5,256 bases of DNA from JACVRW01 sp036407035 (lineage in GTDB: Bacteria > Actinomycetota > Thermoleophilia > Solirubrobacterales > Thermoleophilaceae): NCBI GenBank assembly GCA_036407035.1, contig DASXAA010000178.1, positions 1 through 5,256 on the forward strand, given 5' to 3'. This document shows positions 1 through 5,256 of this stretch, piece after piece; positions within the stretch are counted from its first letter, which is position 1, and every line of letters begins with the position of its first letter. The position numbers were made by a program, and so were the translations under genes. Under the pieces are notes generated by a model. That model made no database searches, was not told the DNA's origin, and saw nothing but the letters and a program-made list of their open reading frames with translations.

Positions 1-1
1 G

Positions 2-469
2 ACGCTCGAGGCCTGGCAGCGCGTGCAGGACGTGAACCTGAAGTCGGTGTTCCTCTGCTGCAAGCACGGCATCCCGCACCTGCTCGACTCCGGCGGCGGC
101 TCGGTGATCAACACCGCCTCGTTCGTGGCGGAGATGGGGGCCGCCACCTCGCAGATCTCGTACACGGCGTCCAAGGGCGGCGTGCTGTCGCTCTCGCGCG
201 AGCTCGGCGTGGAGTTCGCGCGCCGCGGCGTGCGCGTGAACGCGCTCTGCCCCGGGCCGGTGAACACGCCGCTGCTGCAGGAGCTGTTCGCGAAGGACCC
301 CGAGAAGGCGGCCCGGCGGCTCGTCCACCTGCCGATGGGGCGCTTCGCCGAGGCGCGCGAGATCGCGCAGGGCGCGCTGTTCCTCGCATCCGACGAGTCG
401 TCCTACGTCAACGCGTCTACCTTCCTCGTGGACGGTGGAATCACCGGCGCGTACGTAACGGCCGAGTGA
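2..469 (+). CDS. SDR-family NAD(P)-dependent oxidoreductase, C-terminal part (5' truncated by window edge)
   Basis: This is the catalytic and C-terminal part of a classical short-chain dehydrogenase/reductase, a cytosolic enzyme that interconverts alcohols and ketones using NAD(P)H. The frame is open from base 2 and reads TLEAWQRVQDVNLKSVF, the usual SDR segment containing the active-site Asn (codon 35-37). The catalytic Ser follows in NTAS (119-121), then the YxxxK motif as YTASK (Tyr 161-163, Lys 173-175). Next come RVNALCPGPVNTPLL, the conserved PG turn after the active site, and the C-terminal VDGG. About 155 residues are visible. A typical SDR of about 250 residues implies that roughly 100 residues, including the TGxxxGxG cofactor loop, lie upstream. 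The GTG at 23 is internal to the protein and should not be taken as the start. The substrate cannot be told from this part. The ending DGGITGAYVT resembles, from memory, SDRs annotated as 3-oxoacyl-ACP reductase near glutamine-synthetase-like genes in actinobacteria; this is a weak hint only. A cupin gene follows immediately. Confidence 0.93.
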   Translation, partial: TLEAWQRVQDVNLKSVFLCCKHGIPHLLDSGGGSVINTASFVAEMGAATSQISYTASKGGVLSLSRELGVEFARRGVRVNALCPGPVNTPLLQELFAKDPEKAARRLVHLPMGRFAEAREIAQGALFLASDESSYVNASTFLVDGGITGAYVTAE

Positions 470-471
470 CG

Positions 472-807
472 ATGGACGCCTTCGAGCTGGAGGAGCTGGT
501 CGGCCGGCTGGGCACCGGCGAGTTCGACTACGCGGAGTTCTTCCGCGCCGACAGCGGCACGCTCAGCATGGCGATCGCCTTCTGGCCGGCGGGCGGCGTG
601 GACACGCAGTCCGCGCACACCGAGGACGAGGTCTACTACGTCGCGGCCGGCCGCGGCAAGATCCACGTCGCCGGCGAGGACCGGCCCGTGCAGGCCGGGT
701 CGGTGATCTACGTGGGCGCCTGCGTGGACCACCGCTTCCACTCCATCGAGGAGGACCTGCACGTGATCGTGTTCTGGTCGCCGCCCGAGGCCGAGCCGAC
801 GCTATAG
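472..807 (+). CDS. small single-domain cupin protein
   Basis: This encodes a 111-residue cytosolic protein consisting of one cupin beta-barrel. Cupin motif 1 is visible around residues 41-62: GGVDTQSAH, then TEDEVYYVAAGRG. His49 and Glu53 are the probable metal ligands. The first His of the usual HxH is Ser47, with Gln46 beside it. Motif 2 is at residues 76-89, GSVIYVGACVDHRF. It keeps the final metal-binding His87 but has Gly82 and Cys84 where PxG is usual. The protein could bind a metal and act as a small dioxygenase, isomerase or ligand-binding protein; the sequence does not decide. ATG 472 is preferred because it has a GAG five bases upstream and lies 2 bases after the SDR stop. GTG 466, which adds two residues and overlaps the stop as GTGA, is equally possible by spacing. 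Either arrangement implies translational coupling to the SDR, so the cupin probably works in the same pathway. Confidence 0.85.
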   Translation: MDAFELEELVGRLGTGEFDYAEFFRADSGTLSMAIAFWPAGGVDTQSAHTEDEVYYVAAGRGKIHVAGEDRPVQAGSVIYVGACVDHRFHSIEEDLHVIVFWSPPEAEPTL

Positions 808-815
808 CGGGCGCC

Positions 816-832
816 TACACTAAATCGCGCGC
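816..832 (+). promoter_or_regulatory. Putative -10 region of the sensor kinase gene, near-leaderless
   Basis: The 25-bp gap between cupin and kinase contains TACACTAAAT (816-825), a marked A/T-rich island in an otherwise GC-saturated region. TACACT (816-821) fits the actinobacterial TANNNT -10 pattern and ends 11 bases before the ATG. CTAAAT (820-825) has the better leaderless spacing of 7 bases but a poorer first base. No Shine-Dalgarno sequence precedes the ATG at 833, which agrees with a leaderless or very short 5' leader. I could not identify a convincing -35 box at normal spacing. If real, the kinase has its own promoter despite being so close to the cupin. Confidence 0.5.
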
Positions 833-2914
833 ATGACCCCGAAACGGGTTGTCACCGGTGCAGAGCGCGGACGCGAGACGGTCCGCGGCAGGCTCGAGGA
901 GTTGCGCGGCACGCGCCACGGGCCCATGGTGCTGTACGCGGTCGCGATCGCCCTGGTGGCGGGGACGTACTATCTCGCCGGCCGCGCCGGCCTCGAGTTC
1001 GCCTACCTGAACGGCGCGGTCGCTGCCGTCTGGCCGCCCGCCGGCCTCGGGCTCGCGGTCCTGTTCCTGTGGGGCATACGCCTCTGGCCGGGGGTCGTGA
1101 TCGGCGACCTGCTGCTCGGCGACTTCTCCACGCCGCTCGGCACCGTCCTCGGCCAGACGGTGGGCAACACGCTGGCGCTCGTGGTAGCGGCGCTGCTGCT
1201 GCGCCGCCTCTCACGCGGGCGCGGGGATCTGGAGCGGACGCTGGACGTGCTGGCTCTCGTGGCGTGCGCGGTGGTGGCGGCGCTCGTCAGCGCGGCCTTC
1301 GGCCCGACCTCGCTGCGCCTCGGCGACGTGATCAGTGCGGACGAGCTCGGGCAGGTCTTCCGCACCTGGGCGCTGAGCGACGCGGCGGGCGTGCTCGTGG
1401 TGGCGCCGGTGGTGCTCACCTGGGCGGCGAGCGGCATGAAGGGGCTCGGGCGCGGCCAGCTCGTGGAGGGCGCGGTCGGGCTCGGGGTGCTGATCGTCCT
1501 CGCCGAGGTGGCGCCGCAGCGCGACGTGCCCTACATCGTCTTCCCGGTGCTGCTCTGGGCGGCGCTGCGCCTGGGCCCGAGGGGCGCCGCCACGGCGATC
1601 CTCGTCGTCTCCGCGATCACGGTGTGGAACACGGCCCACGAGAACGGGCCGTTCGTGCGCGAGTCGATCACGAGCAGCCTGCTCGCCACGCAGATCTTCG
1701 TCGCGACGGCGGCGCTCACCTCGCTCCTCCTGGCGGCGGTGACCGCCGAGCGCACGCGGGCGGCCCAGGCCCTGGCGGTGAGCGAGGCGTCCCAGCGCGC
1801 GCTCGCCGACGAGCACGCGGCGCTCCGCCGCGTGGCCACGCTCGTCGCCGCCGAGGCCGCCCCGCGCCGGGTGTTCCAGCAGGTGACCGAGGAGGCCGGG
1901 CGGCTGCTCGGCATGCCGGCCGCGACGGTGGTCCAGTACCGCAGCGCCGACCTCGCGACCGTCGTGGGCGGCTGGAGCGAGGACGGCAACCTGCGCTTCC
2001 CGGTCGGCTCGTCGCTGGAGCTGGGCGGCGAGGGCGTGGCCGGGAAGGTGCTCCGCACGGGAACCCCGGAACGGGAGGACTACGCCGAGGCGAGCGGGAC
2101 CCTCGCCGCGACGCTGCGGGCCGCCGGCTATCGCGCCGCCGTGGCCGCGCCGGTCAGCGTGGCCGGCCGGCTGTGGGGCGCCCTCGTCGCGGCGACGCGC
2201 TCCGACAAGCGGCTGCCGGCCGGGCTCGAGCAGCAGCTCTGCGACTTCGCGGACCTGGTCGGGCAGGCGCTGGCCAACGCCGACGCGCGGGAGAGGCTCG
2301 CGGCGTCGCGCGCCGAGCTGGTGGAGGTCAGCGACGCCGAGCGCCGCCGGCTCGAGCGCAACCTGCACGATGGCGCCCAGCAGCGGTTCGTCTCGGTGGC
2401 CCTCGACCTCGGCATGATCGACGCGAAGCTCGACAACGACCCGCCGGGCGCCCGCGAGGCGCTCACCGCCGCCCGCGACGACCTCGCCCGCGGGCTCGAC
2501 GAGCTGAGGGAGCTGGCGCGCGGCCTGCACCCGTTCCTCCTCACGGAGCGCGGCCTCGGCCCGGCGCTCGACGCGCTCGTCACGCGCGCGCCGGTGCCGG
2601 TCGAGATCTCGGAGCTGCCCGAGGGGCGGCTCGCCGCGCCGGTCGAGGCGGCCGCCTACTACGTCGTGGCCGAGGCGATCACGAACGTGGCCAAGTACGC
2701 GCGGGCGTCGCGCGCGACCGTGAGCATCCGCCAGTCGAACGGGGCCGCCACGGTGACGGTGCTGGACGACGGCGTCGGCGGCGCTGACCCCGCGGAGGGC
2801 TCCGGGCTGCGCGGGCTGGCCGCTCGCGTGGAGGCGCTGAACGGCCGCCTGTACGTGCACAGCCCGCCCGAGCGGGGCACCCGCATCACGGCCGAGATCC
2901 CGATCGGCAAGTGA
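833..2914 (+). CDS. MASE1-GAF membrane sensor histidine kinase (HisKA_3 / NarL-type)
   Basis: This is a 693-residue inner-membrane sensor kinase expected to autophosphorylate on His and pass phosphate to a response regulator. After a basic N-terminus (residues 1-30), residues about 31-303 form a hydrophobic MASE1 sensor with roughly eight to ten membrane segments. Its hallmark is AVWPPAGLGLAVLFLWGIRL around Trp67, followed by WPGVVIGDLL. A helical linker (about 304-335) leads to a GAF domain (about 326-490). The HisKA_3 dimerisation domain has the H-box ERRRLERNLHDGAQQRF with phospho-acceptor His512, and the GLHP element at 564-567. The HATPase_c domain has the N-box EAITNVAKYA (Asn618), DDGVGG (Asp645) and GSGLRGL (656-662), and ends GTRITAEIPI. 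All catalytic motifs are intact, so it should be active. HisKA_3 kinases usually pair with LuxR/NarL-type regulators, but no regulator gene is adjacent in this window. The signal sensed is unknown; MASE1 ligands are generally uncharacterised. The start at 833 fits because the next ATG (Met32) would remove the cytosolic N-terminus just before the first membrane segment. Confidence 0.95.
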   Translation: MTPKRVVTGAERGRETVRGRLEELRGTRHGPMVLYAVAIALVAGTYYLAGRAGLEFAYLNGAVAAVWPPAGLGLAVLFLWGIRLWPGVVIGDLLLGDFSTPLGTVLGQTVGNTLALVVAALLLRRLSRGRGDLERTLDVLALVACAVVAALVSAAFGPTSLRLGDVISADELGQVFRTWALSDAAGVLVVAPVVLTWAASGMKGLGRGQLVEGAVGLGVLIVLAEVAPQRDVPYIVFPVLLWAALRLGPRGAATAILVVSAITVWNTAHENGPFVRESITSSLLATQIFVATAALTSLLLAAVTAERTRAAQALAVSEASQRALADEHAALRRVATLVAAEAAPRRVFQQVTEEAGRLLGMPAATVVQYRSADLATVVGGWSEDGNLRFPVGSSLELGGEGVAGKVLRTGTPEREDYAEASGTLAATLRAAGYRAAVAAPVSVAGRLWGALVAATRSDKRLPAGLEQQLCDFADLVGQALANADARERLAASRAELVEVSDAERRRLERNLHDGAQQRFVSVALDLGMIDAKLDNDPPGAREALTAARDDLARGLDELRELARGLHPFLLTERGLGPALDALVTRAPVPVEISELPEGRLAAPVEAAAYYVVAEAITNVAKYARASRATVSIRQSNGAATVTVLDDGVGGADPAEGSGLRGLAARVEALNGRLYVHSPPERGTRITAEIPIGK

Positions 2915-2930
2915 GCTTGCGGGCGCCCGG

Positions 2931-2949
2931 ACCGCCGTCCGCAGGCGGT
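2931..2949. repeat. Short inverted repeat between the kinase and glycosylase genes
   Basis: ACCGCC (2931-2936) and GGCGGT (2944-2949) form a perfect 6-bp inverted repeat with a 7-base spacer. The right arm ends on the first base of the TACGGT box. An overlapping alternative hairpin is CGGAC (2928-2932) with GTCCG (2937-2941). There is no following T-run, so it is not a classical intrinsic terminator. It could be an operator, but in sequence this GC-rich such short palindromes arise often by chance. Confidence 0.22.
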
Positions 2950-2960
2950 ACGGTGGCCGC
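2949..2960 (+). promoter_or_regulatory. Putative -10 box for the glycosylase-amidohydrolase unit (leaderless)
   Basis: TACGGT (2949-2954) matches the actinobacterial TANNNT -10 pattern and ends six bases before the ATG at 2961. With a usual -10 to start-site distance, transcription would begin at or next to the A of the start codon. No Shine-Dalgarno sequence is present in the 46-bp gap, which supports leaderless translation. No clear -35 hexamer is seen at 16-18 bp; TTGCGG at 2917-2922 is too far upstream. The promoter would drive both the glycosylase and the overlapping amidohydrolase. Confidence 0.5.
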
Positions 2961-3743
2961 ATGGTCGATTTCGATCCCGGTCCGTCGAAGTCCGTCGCCG
3001 AGCACTTCGCGCGGCTGCCGGGCTACACGAAGGCCCAGCGCAAGATGTTCTGGTACGACTGGGGGCCGGTCTTCTACCGCGGCCGCCTCGACAAGTCGGC
3101 GAAGGTGCTCGGGATCGCGTCGGACCCCGGCCCCACGGAGCGCATCGCCTGCCGCACCCTGGTCGGGGACGCCGGCCAGCGCGTGCAGGGGTTCCTCGCG
3201 AAGCTGGGGCTGACCGGCTCGTACGTCCTCCTGAACGCGCACGCCTACGCGCTCCATCCGGGGCAGGCGTTCGACGGGCTGGACCTGCTCGCCGACCCGG
3301 AGCGCGTCGAGTGGCGCAACGCGCTGTTCAAGAAGGTCACGGGCCCGAAGCTCCAGGCGATCGTCGCCTTCGGCGGCCAGGCCCACCGGGCGCTCGAGCT
3401 GTGGGACACCGCCCCGTCGGTGCCGGTCCAGAAGGTCGACCACCCGTCGGCGCGCGACGAGAAGCAACTGCTGAACGAATGGCGGGCGGCGATCGAGGCG
3501 CTGCGGCCGGTCGTCACGCCCGACGCAGACGGCGACCAGACGCTGCCGAACTACGGCACGCGCTTCCGCGAGTCGGACTACGCGCCGATCCCGTCGCGCG
3601 ACCTGCCGTTCGGGCTGCCGGCCTGGTTCGGCGACGACGCCTGGGGGCGCAAGGCCAAGGCGCGCCACAACAACTCCGTCGAGCGCCCGACGACGGACCC
3701 CGAGCACCGGCTGGTCTGGCGGGCGCCGACGGGCACGCCATGA
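2961..3743 (+). CDS. uracil-DNA glycosylase superfamily protein with C-terminal extension
   Basis: This 260-residue cytosolic protein has the UDG-superfamily pattern. Enzymes of this fold cut uracil or other deaminated bases from DNA to start base-excision repair. Motif A is GIASDPGPTE at residues 51-60, in the position of GQDP/GEAPG-type motifs, with Asp55 as the candidate catalytic or water-positioning residue. It is followed by LVGDAGQRVQGFLAKLGL (67-84), the usual continuation of family-4-like glycosylases. A polar strand YVLLNAHAY (88-96) comes next. Motif B is HPSAR at 161-165, the DNA-intercalation loop region. There is only one Cys (Cys64), so the four-Cys iron-sulfur cluster of family 4/5 enzymes is absent. 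Residues about 188-260 form an extra tail rich in Pro, Trp, Asp and Arg (for example DLPFGLPAWF and ARHNNSVERP). Glycosylase activity is inferred from the fold; substrate preference is unknown. The ATG at 2961 follows a TACGGT box, and the stop overlaps the amidohydrolase start. Confidence 0.8.
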   Translation: MVDFDPGPSKSVAEHFARLPGYTKAQRKMFWYDWGPVFYRGRLDKSAKVLGIASDPGPTERIACRTLVGDAGQRVQGFLAKLGLTGSYVLLNAHAYALHPGQAFDGLDLLADPERVEWRNALFKKVTGPKLQAIVAFGGQAHRALELWDTAPSVPVQKVDHPSARDEKQLLNEWRAAIEALRPVVTPDADGDQTLPNYGTRFRESDYAPIPSRDLPFGLPAWFGDDAWGRKAKARHNNSVERPTTDPEHRLVWRAPTGTP

Positions 3744-5256
3744 CGCCGCCGCTCGTCCTGCGCGGGCGCGTCGTGACGATGGACGAGGACCGCGGGGTGA
3801 TCGACGACGGCGCGGTCTACGTCGGCGCCGACGAGCACATCGCGGCGGTGCAGGAGCGCGGCGATCCCGCCCCGGCGGGGTTCGAGACGGCGCCTCGGAT
3901 CGACACCGGCGGCTGCATCTACCCGGGGCTGATCGACCTGCACGGCCACATGGTCTACAACGTGCTGCCGCTCTGGTCGCCGCCCGACCATCCCGACCCG
4001 TACACCACGCGCTACCAGTGGCCGGGCGACGGCAGCTACGAGGAGCGGATCTCGGACCCCGCCAACGCGCTCGGGGCCATGGCCGGCAAGGCGCACCTCA
4101 AGTACGTGGAGGTGAAGGCGGTCGTGGGCGGCACGACCGCGATCCAGGGCTCGGCCAAGATGGCCTACCCGTACGAGGGCTGGCTCGTGCGCAACGTCGA
4201 GTACGAGACGTTCAAGACCGGCAAGAAGACCGTCTACCAGTCCGCGCTGCCGCTCGTGGTCAGCAAGGACGGCAAGCGCGACGACTACAAGGTCGCGCGC
4301 GGGCACATGAAGGACGGCGCGGCGTTCATCTACCACGTCGCCGAGGGCACCGACCCGGAGCTGGTGAGCGAGTACGACACGCTGCGCAAGAAGGACTGCC
4401 TGCTCCCGAGCTTCTGCGGCATTCACTGCACGGCGCTGCAGCGGGGCCAGTACGACGAGTGGCACACGCACGGCGGCTCCGTCGTCTGGTCCCCCTTCTC
4501 GAACCTCTGGCTCTACCGCGACACGACCCACGTCGCCGACGCCAGGAAGGCGCACATGCGCATCTGCCTCGGCGCGGACTGGTCGCCGTCGGGCTCGAAG
4601 AACCTGCTCGGCGAGCTGAAGGTCGCGGACCTCTGGAACCGCGACCACATGGACGCCGTGTTCAGCGCCGAGGAGCTGTGCGCGATGGTCACCCGCAACC
4701 CGGCCGACGCGCTCGGCTGGGACGACCGCCTCGGCCGCCTGAGGGAGGGCCTGCACGCCGACGTGCTCGTCACGGCCGACCGCGGCGGCGACCCCTACCG
4801 CAACCTGATCACCTCGATCGAGCGCGACGTGGAGCTGGTGGCGATCAACGGCCAGCCCTTCTACGGCACGCTGCGGCTGATGAGCGCCTGCGGCGCCGAA
4901 CGCGCCGAGCGGATCACCGTCGGCAGGTGGTCGCGCCGCGTCCAGCTGATCTACCCGGACGTCAAGGACGCCGACATGAGCTGGGCCGAGGTGATCGCGG
5001 ACCTGGTCGAGGCGATCAAGGACCCCGTGGCCCGCTACCTCGAGATCGAGAAGCTGCACGAGGTCGGCAAGCCGCCGCCCTGGCTGATGACCGACAAGCC
5101 GTGGGACGACCCCAAGATCACCGGCAAGCCCGTCCCGATCACGGTGCGCATCCCGCCGCTCGACTCGCTCACGCACGACGCCGCCTACTTCAAGGCGGTC
5201 AAGGCGTCGCCGATCCACGGGCACCTGCTGGACGGGCTGCGGGCGTACTACCAGGG
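3740..5256 (+). CDS. metal-dependent amidohydrolase, deaminase/chlorohydrolase-like (3' end beyond window)
   Basis: The frame is open from ATG 3740 to the window end, giving 505 codons with no stop. An N-terminal beta segment (LRGRVVTMDEDRGVIDDGAVYVG) precedes PGLIDLHGH, whose His68 and His70 form the HxH metal site. Further ligands are His199 in YHVAEG (with Glu202), His229 in CGIHCTAL, and Asp280 in LGADWSPSGSKNLLGELK. SPFSNLWLY (about 252-260) is the usual SPxSNxxL segment. The set HxH, HxxE, H and D matches the subtype of ATZ/TRZ chlorohydrolases, guanine deaminase and SAH/MTA deaminases, which bind one Zn or Fe and hydrolyse C-N or C-Cl bonds on ring substrates. The normal C-terminal beta segment (VELVAINGQPFYG) ends near residue 375, but at least 130 more residues follow, an unusual tail. 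The 4-base ATGA overlap with the glycosylase gene and the lack of a Shine-Dalgarno sequence suggest translational coupling. The substrate is unknown; a nucleobase or related heterocycle is a guess. A long open frame on the opposite strand here is a by-product of GC-rich coding. Confidence 0.9.
   Translation, partial: MTPPLVLRGRVVTMDEDRGVIDDGAVYVGADEHIAAVQERGDPAPAGFETAPRIDTGGCIYPGLIDLHGHMVYNVLPLWSPPDHPDPYTTRYQWPGDGSYEERISDPANALGAMAGKAHLKYVEVKAVVGGTTAIQGSAKMAYPYEGWLVRNVEYETFKTGKKTVYQSALPLVVSKDGKRDDYKVARGHMKDGAAFIYHVAEGTDPELVSEYDTLRKKDCLLPSFCGIHCTALQRGQYDEWHTHGGSVVWSPFSNLWLYRDTTHVADARKAHMRICLGADWSPSGSKNLLGELKVADLWNRDHMDAVFSAEELCAMVTRNPADALGWDDRLGRLREGLHADVLVTADRGGDPYRNLITSIERDVELVAINGQPFYGTLRLMSACGAERAERITVGRWSRRVQLIYPDVKDADMSWAEVIADLVEAIKDPVARYLEIEKLHEVGKPPPWLMTDKPWDDPKITGKPVPITVRIPPLDSLTHDAAYFKAVKASPIHGHLLDGLRAYYQ

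Noticed and set aside
23..25. GTG as the start of the SDR gene
   Set aside because: The upstream codons from base 2 encode conserved SDR sequence (TLEAWQR), so the GTG is an internal Val and the gene is cut by the window edge.
1069..2787. Long + strand open frame inside the kinase in another frame
   Set aside because: Its translation is almost entirely Arg, Ala and Gly, typical of an out-of-frame reading of GC-rich DNA. The kinase frame explains the region.
2915..2960. Intrinsic terminator after the kinase
   Set aside because: Short GC hairpins are possible, but there is no U-tract and the stems are only 5-6 bp, so a terminator cannot be supported.
1211..2962. Long open frame on the - strand opposite the kinase
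   Set aside because: It is an Arg/Ala/Gly/His-rich shadow of the histidine kinase with no domain signature.
2981..2997. TCCGTCG repeated twice ten bases apart
   Set aside because: It lies inside the glycosylase coding sequence, encodes ordinary residues, and is too short to mean a functional repeat in GC-rich DNA.
2911..3213. Small + strand open frame starting at the kinase stop
   Set aside because: It overlaps the glycosylase N-terminus in a different frame and is Ser/Arg/Pro-rich without motifs. The glycosylase frame has real domain content.
2886..3707. Open frame on the - strand opposite the glycosylase
   Set aside because: It lacks motifs and overlaps the well-supported + strand glycosylase.
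3578..5224. Very long open frame on the - strand opposite the amidohydrolase
   Set aside because: The + strand frame has clear amidohydrolase motifs throughout. The antisense translation is low-complexity, rich in Val/Arg/Ala/Asp/His, with no recognisable domain. GC-rich genes commonly leave the antisense frame open.

Overview
The window is very GC-rich (about 70% by eye, with G or C at almost every third codon position). All five genes are on the + strand and close together. The combination of extreme GC, a MASE1-GAF-HisKA_3 sensor kinase, near-leaderless starts after TANNNT boxes and no Shine-Dalgarno sequences suggests a high-GC actinobacterium, perhaps a Thermoleophilia/Solirubrobacterales-like lineage. 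That placement is inference; the window contains no rRNA or other marker gene.

Layout: (1) Positions 2-469 hold the C-terminal part of a short-chain dehydrogenase/reductase (SDR) whose N-terminal nucleotide-binding half lies upstream of the window. (2) A small single-domain cupin follows at 472-807, starting 2 bases after the SDR stop (or overlapping it if GTG 466 is used), so the two are probably co-translated. (3) A 25-bp gap with a conspicuous A/T-rich patch, a likely promoter, leads to a 693-residue membrane histidine kinase at 833-2914: MASE1 sensor, GAF, HisKA_3 and HATPase_c. No response regulator is adjacent. (4) A 46-bp gap with a TACGGT box six bases before the ATG leads to a uracil-DNA-glycosylase-superfamily protein at 2961-3743. 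(5) Its stop overlaps the ATG of a metal-dependent amidohydrolase (3740 to beyond the window end) in an ATGA junction.

Functionally there seem to be three units: the end of a catabolic or biosynthetic operon (SDR plus cupin), a stand-alone sensor kinase, and a two-gene unit pairing a base-excision-type glycosylase fold with a deaminase-like amidohydrolase. The third unit is the most interesting. A DNA-repair-type fold and a nucleobase/triazine-deaminase-type hydrolase are translationally coupled, and each carries a C-terminal extension. I saw no RNA genes, mobile elements, CRISPR arrays or strong terminators. No gap exceeds 50 bases, and coding sequence covers nearly the whole window.
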